This document shows, one piece after another, positions 12,245 through 23,769 of a stretch of 64,000 nt of DNA. Within the stretch, counting starts at the first letter, position 1. Every line of letters begins with the position of its first letter. The notes beneath the pieces were generated by a model, which saw nothing but the letters and a program-made list of their open reading frames with translations, searched no databases and was not told where the DNA came from. A program made the translations under genes and the position numbers. The DNA is from Pegoplata infirma (taxonomy: Eukaryota > Arthropoda > Insecta > Diptera > Anthomyiidae): assembly GCA_963921195.1 (NCBI GenBank), contig OY992537.1, positions 16,703,125 through 16,767,124 of the forward strand, written 5' to 3'.

Positions 12245-12932
12245 CCCGAGTAAAAATTTTTATATGATGCAATATATAATGATATGTAACACAATATATA
12301 TTTATACGCAATTTGATCCGAATAATGGTGGATGTTTTTGCATTAAAAAAGATCAACTTGTATAAAATATGATATGATTTCATCCGAGTTTTGACCAGAC
12401 ATTGCCATATATTGGTGGATCTAATTAGATCTAATTGCATAAAAACATATAAAATCCTGGTGTTTTTTGGTTTAGGTTGATATACACCACAGGTCAACGA
12501 TACATTCACCAAACATATAATTTTCTAAAGTAAAAAAATGTTTGGGTACGCTTCGAACCAGATAGGTGATATACATAACCCTAATAAGGAAATGTTTAGG
12601 AACATTTTAAAAAGTTTCTTATACTTTGCCTAAAAAACTTAGAAAATTTTTGGTTAATTGGAAACATATAAAGTTTTATATGGAACAGAATAAGCTATAT
12701 ATAATTGGATGTTAAATTATACAGAAAAACAGATTTTGTATTGACCCTCATATTATTTTATTTAATTATATCAACCGTACACCTTTTAATCCGAATCATG
12801 ATTAAATTATATATTACTACATATGACTGCATTAAAAAAATTTAGAAAATACCTCACGGATGTATATTCATATATAATTTATTATGTTTGTATCAAGTTA
12901 TATATTGTAATATATGCTTATTTTTACTCGGG
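12245..12932. mobile_element. CCCGAG-ended element, copy 1 (intact), flanks CG
   Basis: The element runs from CCCGAGTAAAAATTTTTA to TTATTTTTACTCGGG, 688 bp, with CG at 12243-12244 and 12933-12934. Internal words include GATCTAATTAGATCTAATTG, TGATCCGAATAATGG and arrays of ATATGATNNAT and TATATAATGAT near both ends. It is a second copy of the element at 13040-18003 and preserves the empty sites for the two hAT insertions there (CCGTACAC at 12776-12783, and ATTACTACATATGACTGC near 12814). Confidence 0.8.
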
Positions 12933-13564
12933 CGTGATGTATTCTGTCATAATTCGTGGGAATTATGCTCTGAATATTTTGTTAACCCTTTCCCTACTGA
13001 CTTTTTTTGCTAGGAATTTCTTGACAAAAATTTGTGAAACCCGAGTAAAAATTTTTATATGATGCAATATATAATGATATGTAACACAATATATATTTAT
13101 AAGCAATTTGATCCGAATAATGGTGTATGTTTTTGCATTAAAAAAGATCAACTTGTATAAAATATGATTTGATTTCATCCGAGTTTTGACCAGACATTGC
13201 CATATATTAGTGGATCTTATTAGATCTAATTGCATAAAAACATACAAAATCCTTTTATTTTTTGGTTTTGGTTGAGATACACCACAGGTCAACAATACAT
13301 TCACCAAACATATAATTTTCTAAAACAAAAAAATGTTTGGGTACGCTTCGAACCAGATGGGTGATATATATAACCCTAACAAGGAAATGTTTAGGAACAT
13401 TTTAAAAAGTTACTTATACTTTGCCTAAAAAACTTTTTGTTGTTGTTGGTTAATTGGAAACATATATAGTTTTATATGGAACAGAATAAGCTATATATAA
13501 AATTTTATGTTAAATTATAGTATAGTAATTATAGAGAAAATCAAATTTTATATCAACTGTACAC

Positions 13565-14042
13565 TAGGGTTATGACTTTTTTTTTGCGACATCCTCCATT
13601 CACGGAATCGTGTAGGGCATGGAAAAATACTAAGAAATATGCTTATGATTTTTCCCGATCGTGAAAAAAGTTCACGCACCAAACGCATTGAAGTTTTATG
13701 TAAACAATTTTTTTTTTTTAAATTAATAAAAGTGATAACTAACTAAAATTTTTGTTGTTTTTTATTATAATAGCGCGAATTGGTCAAACTTTCATCTCCA
13801 AAATTGTGGGTAACGGTTTTGTAAGCAGTGAACCACAAAAACTTGGTTATTAAGAGAAAAGTGAAACTTTAATAAAAAAAATAAAAAAATCGTATATACA
13901 AAACTTCAATGCGTTTGGTGCGTGAAGTTTTTTCACGATCGCGATAAACTAAACTAACAGTTTTTAGTTATTTTCCATGCCCTACACGATTCCGAGGATG
14001 GAGGTTGCATATTTGCAAAAAATGCAAAAAGTACTAACCCTA
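13565..14042. mobile_element. hAT-type foldback MITE, TSD CTGTACAC
   Basis: The end is TAGGGTTATGACTTTTT at 13565 and the inverse ends AGTACTAACCCTA at 14042. CTGTACAC flanks it at 13557-13564 and 14043-14050, and copy 1 of the host keeps the single version CCGTACAC. The arms carry CGTGTAGGGCATGG, ACGATTCC and CCAAACGCATTGAAGTTTT in inverted order. It belongs to the same family as 15553-16133, which shares the TAGxGTTAxGACT end and the CCAAACGC word. Confidence 0.85.
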
Positions 14043-15214
14043 CTGTACACCTTTTAATCCGAATCATGATTAAATTAGATGTAACTACTAGACTGGGTCG
14101 AAATCCTACAAAGTCTAAGGATCGATTGTCCTTAGTGCGGGAAAGTGGTAATGGGGTAATATAAGCATTTTATGGAAGACAACTTTTTAATCGATCAAAA
14201 ACTCTATTAGCGCATCGGCGGTCAAAATTGAGATTTTGGTCAAAATGGCAAAATTTTCAAAAAAATTTTAAAAATATAAATTTCATTTTTTTGCTTAATA
14301 AAAAAAAAATTTTTATTGCATTTGATACTAATAACTTATGTATTAAACATTGGAATTTTATGCCATCACTAACATATTTTTATTTAAGATACAAAAAAAA
14401 TCATATTTTTGACGCGGTTTTAAAAACCACTTTTTTTTAATTTAATTTTTATTTTTTATTAAAATTGCAAAATATACCGATTTTATTACTCAATGTTATT
14501 GAAAACATCATAAAGACTAAAGATTTAAATTTTGGGGAAAATCCGTTCGGTAGTTTTTTGTGGGGAGCGGTTTCAATTGAGCGGATTTCAAGGAAATCGT
14601 ATTTTTTGCCATTTTTTTGAGTTTTTATTTTTTATAAACTACATTATTGTACAAATTGACCATTATGCTCTATCTTGTTCCATTTGATCATGGTAACTTA
14701 GTTTTGAAACGATAGATTTATAGCACATCTTTAACCCTAATCGGTCAGCGGCCAAAAGTGTCCCGTACTGAGTTTTTTTAGGTTTTAACTACTGTTTAAT
14801 GAAATTACTGGTTGCAAAATCATGTTTGTGTTGAATATTGTGTTGTATAATCTTTTATTTAATCATATTGACTTAATTTTGAAACATACATATTTTTGGA
14901 CATCTTTAACCCGTATGTGCATGCAACCAAAAATGTCCCCTACCAAAATTTTCATATTTTTCACAAATAAAAAAAAAAAACACATAATTTTGATATTGCC
15001 GAAAGCGTTAACCCTTCTGAAATAAAGGTCAAAAGTGGCCCACTAACAGATTTTTAAGCCGAAATGATAACATTGAATTAGGATTACGGCGGACTAATTT
15101 TGTTTTAATAAAACTAAAATTTTTTGATATTATATCACACGCAACCATTGATTTCATATATTTATTTATGTCAAAAAAGCCATAAAACAAATAATCTCTA
15201 AATCAAACTTTTAA

Positions 15215-15435
15215 GACTACACACAAAAAAAAAACTTTGTCAAATTACAAGGAAAAGTCTCGTGATCCCATTTTACCAATATTTGACAGTTTTCCTTGTT
15301 TTTTAACAAATCGAAATTAACATTCTTTTTTGTAATTTTACAATTTTTTTTTGTAATTTTACAAATCCAAGATAATTTTACAAAAAAAATCTACTAAATT
15401 CACGAGAATTCCTTGTAATTCGTTTTCACACTTAG
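15215..15435. mobile_element. Possible MITE with AATTACAAGG inverted ends
   Basis: It interrupts the left arm of the giant hAT palindrome. The right arm (about 16340-16385) continues without it. Inverted words near the ends are AATTACAAGGAA and TTCCTTGTAATT followed or preceded by TCTCGTG. The left end reads TACACACAAAAA like the TA-flanked MITEs, but the right end does not match it. Boundaries are uncertain. Confidence 0.45.
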
Positions 15436-15552
15436 CTTTATCCCCGATCAACGACAAGGATGTGGTTATAAATGACCCAATTTTGAGGTGTTTAAGTTTT
15501 TTTTTTTTGTTTTTTATATTTCTTGTGTTTTTATATATTTTTTTATGTACAG

Positions 15553-16133
15553 TAGAGTTACGACTCATTTTTGACAAAATTTTTACCTATCACCACGTGA
15601 TAGACCATACAAAATTAATATTAAAAATCGCACAAATATTAAAATTCCGCACCAAACGCAATTTCTAAAAAGTCACAGATATTTTTTGTTTTAAGTCCTA
15701 TTTTTAAAAAATAAGGTAATTTTAACCCTTCCAATGAATGAGTTATATAAAAAAGACCTTGTAAACAATAACGAATAAAAATAATGCCACTCGGACTTTT
15801 ACTTTTGGATTTACATGCTGCCAAAATTGACGTTATATATAGTTAACTTTATGCAGTTAAGGGTTAAACTGCCAAATTTGAATCTTGAGGGAGTCAAAAA
15901 AGTCCCTCCATAAAGCATTCGTCATTTTGACCCTAAATAGCTTTTCCTACGCATCGTTTGGGTCTTATATTTTCTTAGTTTCAATAAAATTAAGAAAATA
16001 TAGACCAAATTTCATCTCGTTTGGTGCGGGAAATTTTTTGAAAATGCAATTCTTTATATTTTTTATGGCCTTTTTGGCTAGGGCAGGTAAATTTTGATAT
16101 TTGCAAAAAAAAATGCAAAAAGTCATAACCCTA
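15553..16133. mobile_element. hAT-type foldback MITE, TSD ATGTACAG
   Basis: Terminal TAGAGTTACGACT at 15553 and AGTCATAACCCTA at 16133, with exact ATGTACAG at 15545-15552 and 16134-16141, fitting nTnnnnAn. It sits in the loop of the giant palindrome. The interior retains CCAAACGC and GTTTGGTGCGGGAA, shared with 13565-14042. The arms are more diverged than in the host. Confidence 0.8.
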
Positions 16134-16635
16134 ATGTACAGGCTTATCTTTAATTTTAAATTGCGATTTTCACTCAAGTGAGGTTAAATTAGAGCGAGAC
16201 AATAAAGTAGATCTTATATAACCATCTCTGTTTTTAAAACAAAAATAAAATATAAAATAAATAAAAAAAAAAATAAAATTGCTCAAAATGGGGTCATTTA
16301 TTTCACCTCTTCCTCGTCGCTGATCGGGGGTATATCTAAGTGTGAAAATGGACACTTAGTCTAGTCTTCAAATTTTAATTTTAAGGATAATTTGTTTTAT
16401 GGCTTTTTTTGACATTAAGAAATATATGAAATGAATGATTGCGTGTGATATAATATCAAAAAATTTTAGTTTTATTAAAACAAAATTAATCCGCACATAA
16501 CCCTAATTCTTAAAAATCTGTTAGTGGGCCACTTTTGACCTTTATTTCAGAAGGGTTAACGCTTTCGGCAATATCAAAATTATTCAATTAATTATTTATG
16601 ACTATTTTGAATACAAATGTGTTTTTTTTTATTTG

Positions 16636-17001
16636 CCCTAGTAAAAATATTATGCTAATTTTACTAAATAGATCTAATTTGATCCGTAAAATGGTTGTAT
16701 CAAATAATATCTAATTGTATTACTTTGGATAAAAAAATATAAAAATTGATACACTTTGATCCTGAATTTGGTCAAATCTAATTAGATCAAATTGATCTTA
16801 TAATATCTATTTTTATATAATTTGATGAGCAAAACCAAAATACGAATCTAATCATATATGGAGCAATATCTAATCATATAAAGTAGATCAACCGTATCAA
16901 AGTGATAGATAAAATTTTATATAAATTTATACGGAAGCATATTAACTCATATAAGATTGTATCAAATTATATATGATTACACCAGAAAATTTTTACTCGG
17001 G
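16636..17001. mobile_element. CCCTAG/CTCGGG element, copy 3, TG duplication
   Basis: A 366-bp element from CCCTAGTAAAAATATTATG to AATTTTTACTCGGG, flanked by TG at 16634-16635 and 17002-17003. It breaks the right arm of the giant palindrome, and the left arm (about 14945-14985) shows the empty site as a single TTTGTGAAAAAT. The interior is full of GATCTAATT, ATCAAATTGATC and ATATGATT words. It is shorter than copies 1 and 2 but of the same family. Confidence 0.85.
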
Positions 17002-18433
17002 TGTGAAAAATATGAAAATTTTGGTAGGGGACATTTTTGGTTGCATGCACATAAGGGTTAAAGATGTCCAAAAATATGTATGTTTCAAAATTAAGTCAAT
17101 GTGATTAAATAAAAGATTATACAACACAATATTCAACACAAACATGATTTTGCAACCATTAATTTCATTAAACAGTAGTTAAAACCTAAAAAAACTCAGT
17201 ACGGGACACTTTTGGCCTCTGACCGATTAGGGTTAAAGATGTCCTATAAATCTATCGTTTCAAAACTAAGTTACCATGATCAAATGGAACAAGATAGAGC
17301 ATAATATTGGTCAATTTGTACAATAATGTAGTTTATAAAAAATAAAAACTCAAAAAAATGGCAAAAAATACGATTTCCTTGAAATCCGCTCAATTGAAAC
17401 CGCTCCCCACAAAAAACTACCGAACGGATTTTCCCCAAAATTTAAATCTTTAGTCTTTATGATGTTTTCAATAACATTGAGTAATAAAATCGGTTTATTT
17501 TGCAATTTTAATAAAAAATAAAAATTAAAATAAAAAAAAGTGGTTTTTAGAACCGCGTCAAAAATATGATTTTTTTTGTATCTTAAATAAAAATATGTTA
17601 GTGATGGCATAAAATTCCAATATTTAATACATAAGTTATTAGTATCAAATGCAATAAAAAATTTTTTTTTTATTAAGCAAGAAAATGAAATTTATATTTT
17701 TAAAATTTTTTTGAAAATTTTGCCATTTTGACCAAAATCTCAATTTTGACCACCGATGCGCTAATAGAGTTTTTGATCGATTAAAAAGTTGTCTTCCATA
17801 AAATGCTTATATTACCCCATTACCACTTTCCCGCACTAAGGACAATCGATCCTTAGACTTTGTAGGATTTCGACCCAGTCTAGTAACTACATATGACTGC
17901 ATTTAAAAAATTTAGAAAATATCTCACGCGATGTATAATCATACATGATTTATTATGTTTGCATCAAGTTATATATTGTTATATATGATTATTTTTACTC
18001 GGGAATGTAGATCTATGATAAGTAAAAACTTTTTGTTGATTTCGTGGGTGTACTGTGTCCTCTAGCGGAGATATCTTCCGAACGGATAAACATTTTTCCA
18101 AAATTCAAATTTTGTATTTTTTGCTTCAAAAAGTTCTACAAAATCCGCTTTTAAGAAAGGTTGTACGATTATTATTCGATTTTTGAGATACTTTTAACGT
18201 TTATTTTGTTTTGCAATTTTTTTACATTATTTAAAAAATTTCCATTTTGCCAACAAATATTGCGTGTAGAGACCACCGGATTGCAAATTTTTTTTCCGAA
18301 CACATCTATCGTAAAAACAACCCTTCAATGATCAATCTTGTTTAAACAAAATACAAAATTGTTGTACGGTTAATTTAAAATTATTTTTTAAAGATGTGTA
18401 CTCTGTAGTGTACAAGGGAAGTGAAAGGGTTAA

Positions 18434-19530
18434 AAAAACATCTCAAATTCTGAGAAAATGTTCATTTACACCCTGTCTCTAACATGTATACTGAACTATT
18501 TATCCAATCCTTGAACTCAATTTCCTTCGTCATTTTTATTTGTATTTTTTTTGTCTTCTTCAATTTGCTGTTGCTATTTTGCCATACTTAAGTAAATGAC
18601 TTTTAATTTAACGGTTGTGTTTTTTGTTGTTATTGCTCTACTTCAATTGTTTGCTAAAGCTGCAGTTACAAAACAAAAATCTTTTATTACTGCTGCCTGC
18701 CGTTAGAATAAGGATGATTTTTTAAATCGAAACAGCCAGAGAAGCGAAGAATCAGTTGTTAAAAGAAAGCAAGAAGAAGATTAAGTCATTTTTAAAATTT
18801 TTACACGTTTTAGAATTTGTACTTGAGTTATTTTGAAATTTATGATGTCGACATGTTTTCTACAAACTACAATTTAACTGACTTGACTCTTATATATATT
18901 TTGTAGTGTCATGACATTTGTCATCTACAATTATTAACTAACGCATAGGATACACTAACACAGTTACATAATGACAAATCCACACACACACACACTTTGT
19001 GAAGTGAACAGCTTATGAAAAAATAAAGTCATGTTTTTAAATTTAACCAGAAAGTTTATTTGTATATGAATAAGTGCGTATGTATTTATGTCTGTATGTT
19101 AGTGTATGTTAAATGATGAAGACATTTTCTATGACAATTGTTCTACTAACACACATATTCATTCTTATGGTTTTCCATTTGATTTCCTTTGTGTGTGTGT
19201 GTGCATGTTGCTGTGTTCTTTACATGTCTTTTTGTGGTTTAAGTGAGGTTTCAAAGTATGTCGTTGTTTTTTTTTTCTCTCTCTCTATTTTAAAATATTC
19301 CTTTTAGGTTTGTGGCTTAAGGCTTTATTTAAAGAGCTGTTGGTTTATGTGTGTGATGACTGCAAAATGTGCTAGTAATAAAAAAAAGCATGTGTTTTGT
19401 GTTTATGACTTAACTAATAGCAAAAACAAATTCTATGTTTAATAAGGAAAAATAAAAAAGAAATTATAAAAAAAAAATACGAGAAAAAGATGCAAAACCA
19501 GAACAAATTTACCATAACATCCCAGGCAGA
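18434..19530. other. Region without recognised repeat or gene
   Basis: Less repetitive than its surroundings. It holds short AC/TG tracts (18978-18996 and 19190-19204) and CT-rich sequence near 19276. No splice-like open frames or RNA gene could be supported. It could be intron or intergenic DNA. Confidence 0.4.
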
Positions 19531-20654
19531 AAGTTCGGTATTATCGTAAATTTGAAATGAGTTTTCTGCAATGTGCAATGTTTTCTGTACCAAAAATGTC
19601 TTAGAATCTAAGACATTTTCGATACGAAAAATGTCTCAAAATCTAAGATTTTTCTACACGAAAAACGTTGCAGTATTTGAGACTTTAAAATATTTTTTTA
19701 ATATTTTTAATTGTCCTAGGATGCCACTGGTGATAGCAAATGAAAGAGGAGGATCTCCCCTCATTTGTCTATTTTATTATTTTTACATATCAGGAAAAAG
19801 GAGGTAAGTAACGTCCTTTCAAAAATGTGTCCTCCAAAATTATTCAAAATTTTCAACAAAATATTTCAACAATTTTCAACAAAATACATCCTTATCATCC
19901 CTATACATCCTTTTATCATAATATGGCAAAATATTTGGGAAGATCCTCCTCTTTAAGTCCTTTTAAAAGGAAACAGGATCAAGAAATGGAAAACTGTAAA
20001 TGCAGTTTTGCTCCATTCGATCTTTACTTTTAGACGTATATATGTTTAACATTGGCTGTCCGACGGTGTTTTAAGACAAACCAAAAATAACGTGATCTCA
20101 AAAGTTTGGCATGTGGTAACATGCTTGTGGTAACATGCTGTTTAAGTTCTTTAATGGAAAAAATCGAACAAGGAGGAAAGTTCCCTTTGAAGAATTAAAC
20201 TAAACTCCGGAAACAGTATATTTTACATCCATTTTTAACGTTTGTTAAATAAAAAATTTCTGCCTGTGTTGCAACATTGAAAACATAAGTGTGTGAAAAA
20301 TAAATAAAAAATACATTTTTCAAATACCAAGAAATGTTAATGGTATGAAAATTATAATGATGTGTTTTTAAAGAAATATAATATAAATAATTTTAAGGAA
20401 AATAAATTTAAAGGAGATTTTAAATTTAGAGTTAATATTATGCTAGCATTTTAATAAAGTGCTATAATGAATATTCAGATTACAGAACCTAATGTCTTGG
20501 ATTCTGAAAGAAAGTTCTGAGAAAATTGTGGTATAGAAAAATTTTAAGATTTAGAAACATTTTTGTATACTTAACCTTCTCAGGCTCTAAAACAATTTTT
20601 ATATAAAATAAAATTTAAGATTCTGCGACATATTTTCTATAAAAAAAGTCTTAA

Positions 20655-20783
20655 CCTCCGGCTACTCTTTCCATAATTATGTCGACACAAAGCAACAAGC
20701 ACACACAAAACAACAAATTTGTTATGGTTTTGTTTGTGTTTGTTGCTTTATGTCTACATAATTATGAAAGGTGTGGCCGGAGG
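20655..20783. repeat. Long hairpin, first copy
   Basis: A near-perfect palindrome with arms of about 58 bp. It opens CCTCCGGC, passes through ATAATTATG, AAGCAACAAGCACACACAAA and AACAAATTT, and closes GCCGGAGG. It is flanked by AA on both sides. The copy at 21011-21140 shares the flanking sequence, so the pair arose by duplication and not by two insertions. It may be a small foldback transposon. Confidence 0.7.
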
Positions 20784-21010
20784 AATAGATTCTGTGACAT
20801 TTTTAGTAAAGAAAGAATTTAAGATTCCGTGACAATTTTTGTAAAGAAAAACTGTCAGAAAAACTGAAAGAACTTCTTAGAAAATAGAGGTATAAAACAA
20901 TTTAAGATTCGAAAACATTTTTGTGTAAATAACTTTCCCAGATTCTAAGACAATTTTTATATAAAATAAATTTAAGATTATGCGAGATATTTTGTATAAA
21001 AAAATCTTAG

Positions 21011-21140
21011 CCTCAGGCTACACTTTCCATAATTATGTAGACATAAAGCAACAAGCACACACAAAACAACAAATTTGTTATGGTTTTGTGTGTGTTTGTT
21101 GCTTTATGTCTACATAATTATGAAAGGTGTGGCTGCAGGG
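21011..21140. repeat. Long hairpin, second copy
   Basis: It opens CCTCAGGCTACACTTTCC and closes GGAAAG-like GTGTGGCTGCAGG. The central arms (ATAATTATGTAGACATAAAG and the inverse) pair better than in the first copy. The outermost bases have diverged. Confidence 0.7.
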
Positions 21141-21317
21141 ATAGATTCTGTGACGTTTTTCATATAGAAAGATTCTTAGATTATGTGACAATTTTTTGGT
21201 AAAAAAAAAACTTGACAGATTCTGTGATAGTTTTCCTTTTAGAAAATGTTTCAAATATTCTAAGAAATTTTTTTATAGAAAAAACTTAAAACGGAGACAT
21301 TTTTCATATAGAAAATT

Positions 21318-21505
21318 CGGAGACTCATATTATGTTGCAATCATATTATGGTCCTAAATTATAATTTTTTTAATATTTAGGATCATAACATGATTGCTGC
21401 AACAATGTTATGGTTGCTACAAACAAGTAATGATAAAATTTTCAATCATAATATGACGCTCTTAAAATATGGTTGCCACAATCATATCTAATCAGTACTA
21501 ACAAT
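21318..21505. mobile_element. Partial copy of the 41553-41812 MITE
   Basis: It shares CAATCATATTATGGTCCTAA, ATTATAATTTTT, TTTCAATCATAATATGACGC and the inverse half with the element at 41553-41812. The terminal CACTGAGAG and TTTCTGTG ends are missing or degraded. Confidence 0.6.
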
Positions 21506-21599
21506 CAAATATATTTTTCGTGTAGAAAAAAAATTAAGATCCTCTAAGATTTTTTGTGTCGAATAATATCCACAGATCCTAATACATTTTAGGTTAACC

Positions 21600-22895
21600 C
21601 ATTTTTTATAAAGGAAAAATTTTCATTTCAAAAAAAAACTTAATATTTATTTTCTTATAAAATGTTTAATTGTTAAACATTTCCAATTGAATTATTTTCA
21701 TTAAAAATACTTTTTGTTAAATATCTTAATGTTTCTTTTGTTTCGTTTGAACGTTTCCCAAAAAATTTTAATGCACTTATTGTGTATTTTTACGTATTTA
21801 TTTTAATATAAAAACCAATTTGCATGCTTAAATGGTTTGATTCTTTGGCTTTTGTGGAAAAAAATAAATAAAACAATAAAACTGAAATAATAACAGAAAA
21901 ACTTTATGCTTTTGGCATTTATAGTTTTTTCCACATAAAAAAAAATATTTAAATTTTTATTGTCTTTTATATAAATAAAATGTTGGTTTTCCAAATGATT
22001 TGTTTGTGTTTCTTTGATGGTAATAAAATTAAAGTTAATATTTAAAAAAAAATCATCTTTATAAATACACAATCGATCTTTTGATATCACAATAACCTTG
22101 ATTTTACCCTGCCACGGGTTTTTTCATTTACAGAATTTTTGGCCTAATTAAAACTTCATTAGTAGAAGGCCAAACAAAAAAAAAAAGTAAAGCACAGTAG
22201 AAAGGAAAAAACAAAGTAAGCAACTGCCAAAATGTCAGTTAAGCTAAATCTCCAAAATCTTTATTCAGTTTAACTTTTACTATAAGTGTGTACAATAAAG
22301 TGGATCTAAAATTCAATTTTGAGGAGTAAGAAAAGTAAGGTTAGGTAAGATTTAAATTGGTTGGGAACGCTTTACGTTAGCACACATAAACTCTGTGGTC
22401 TGAGAAAAAAAATTTTATAAAGAAAAAAATATTAAAATCGCTCGATGGAAATGGTTTGATAAATTGGGTTTGTTGAACATTGCTCTAGAACTATTTTTAA
22501 AATTTTTCGAATGGTTAACTAGATATTGTTAATTCTTCCATAAAATTGATTTTTCGGTCCACTCTAATGCTTAACATTTAAATCAAGTAAAAAGATTTTC
22601 CATGATTTTTTTGTTATTGTTATTTTTGTTCAATGTTGAGTTGTTTGTTTTAACGAATGACGTTTTTGTTGTTTTAATAGAAACAAATGAAAAAAGAGAA
22701 AAGCTTTCAAATTCTTTTGTAATATTTTTTCACCTAAATACAAATCAAAACAAACAAAAATGCTTATTTTTGCTAAACACATATCCCTTGAAATAAGGCC
22801 AAATTAATATTATATTAAACTAAATTTCGTAATGGCTGTCATGCTTTTCAAACAATTATTTAATTTTCAATGCGTGTTTGCCTATTTTAGGTATT
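21600..22895. other. AT-rich DNA, nothing recognised
   Basis: No repeat end or coding signal was found. Open frames here are short and rich in Phe, Ile and Lys, as expected from composition. Confidence 0.4.
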
Positions 22896-23620
22896 TTATA
22901 CCCCAACCACAGTATGAAGGTATACTCACTTTGTCATTCCGAGTGTAACGCATCAAAATATCAGTCTAGGACCCCATAAACTACGCTAAAAAAAACTTTG
23001 TACACAGAAAAAAATATGGAGGAAAAAAAATTGAGTAATCACTTGTTTAAATTTAAAAACAAAAATTGAGTAATTTTTTAATTTACGCAATTAAAAAAAA
23101 AATTAAAAAAAAATTGAAGTAAATAATTTAATAAAAATTTAATTGTTTTTTTAATTTTTTTTAAACTCTCATGGTTTTTTGAATTCTCGTTTAGTCTATA
23201 GTTTTTTGTGTATGTATATGAAAGTTTGTAATCGTCTTTATAAAATTTTCTTATGTTTTTGAGACATAAATATGTTTGGTTAAGTTTGAAAAAACAAGTT
23301 TTTTGTTTTTTTTTTTTTTTGTAAAAAAAAATGTAAAACTTTTTTAAACTTTAAAAAAAAATAATTAGATAAATTTTGAGTAAATTTTCAATTGTGTCAA
23401 TTAAAAATTTACTCAAATTTTTTTTTTAAACATTTAATAAATTTTTATTAAAAATTTACTCAATACTATTAAGTCGTTTACTGGTGCAAAATTGAGTAAT
23501 TTTTTACTCAATAGTATTAAAAATTTACTCAAATATTTTTTCCATTTTTTTCTGTGTACGATGTTTTGCCGTTTTTCTGTAGCATCCAGTAACATAAAAA
23601 TCGTATTATCTCAAAAACCC
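22896..23620 (+). mobile_element. DINE-like family B fragment, interrupted by a MITE
   Basis: The head TTATACCCCAACCACAGTAT and the following GGTATACTCACTTTGTCATT, AACGCATCAAAATATC and GGACCCCATAAA match the heads at 46310 and 52884. It breaks off at 23000, where the TA-flanked MITE 23003-23556 is inserted. The downstream remainder is short and diverged. Confidence 0.6.
23003..23556. mobile_element. TA-flanked MITE, CACAGAAAAAAATATGG ends
   Basis: The left end CACAGAAAAAAATATGGA and right end CCATTTTTTTCTGTG are next to TA (23001-23002, 23557-23558). The interior contains inverted AAAAATTACTCAATA and TATTGAGTAAATTTTTA words. Its ends match 52856-54515 and resemble 4296-5155. Confidence 0.7.
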
Positions 23621-23769
23621 CACTATAGATTTTTTTTAATCTGGGCTTAAACTATTTGTACGGGTGCCTGCTAATATAATATGCAAAAAAAAATCATATG
23701 CAACGACCTTTCAATTAAACCTTTTCAACCACACCGTGGCTTATCAAGCAAAATAATTACATTATTATA

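Larger units (their letters stand above)
14089..17882. mobile_element. Giant hAT-type palindromic element, TSD GTAACTAC
   Basis: Termini TAGACTGGGTCGA at 14089 and its inverse ending 17882, with GTAACTAC at 14081-14088 and 17883-17890. Both the host's copy 1 and its flanks show the empty site. The arms 14089-15215 and 16380-17882 are near-exact inverses, interrupted on the right by 16636-17001. After unnesting it is about 2.6 kb with arms above 1.2 kb. The arms contain motifs GGTTAAAGATGTCC and AGTGGGCCACTTTTGACC. There is no transposase; frames in the arms are short and mirror each other. Confidence 0.85.
13040..18003. mobile_element. CCCGAG-ended element, copy 2, AA duplication, interrupted twice
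   Basis: It starts CCCGAGTAAAAATTTTTA at 13040 and ends TTTTTACTCGGG at 18003, flanked by AA at 13038-13039 and 18004-18005. AA reads as a direct repeat, not as part of the inverted end. Removing the hAT elements 13565-14042 and 14089-17882 with one duplication each leaves 676 bp, against 688 bp in the uninterrupted copy 1. That agreement confirms all the boundaries. Confidence 0.85.
12982..18433. mobile_element. piggyBac-like TTAA-flanked MITE, host of a four-level nest
   Basis: The left end is TTAACCCTTTCCCTACTGAC at 12982 and the right end GTGAAAGGGTTAA at 18433. TTAA followed by CCC is the usual signature of piggyBac-type insertion. Only 58 bp of the element lie left of the next insertion and about 425 bp lie to the right (18004-18429), giving about 480 bp after unnesting. 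The terminal similarity beyond CCCTTTC is short, so the superfamily call is inference. Confidence 0.55.
19540..21600. repeat. Decayed repeats related to the 35-bp satellite
   Basis: Scattered words such as TCTTAGAATCTAAGACATTT, AGATTCTGTGACA and TTTTTATATAGAAAA recur at loose spacing of about 35-70 bp. They correspond to the two palindromic halves of the satellite at 26350-29118 (GTCTCAGA-TCTGAGAC and the CTATAG palindrome). A block of about 355 bp (20465-20785 and 20820-21140) is tandemly duplicated with its hairpin. Confidence 0.5.

Noticed and set aside
12982..12998. Telomeric repeat from the TTAACCC motif
   Set aside because: It is a single occurrence at a TTAA-flanked transposon end, with no tandem array.
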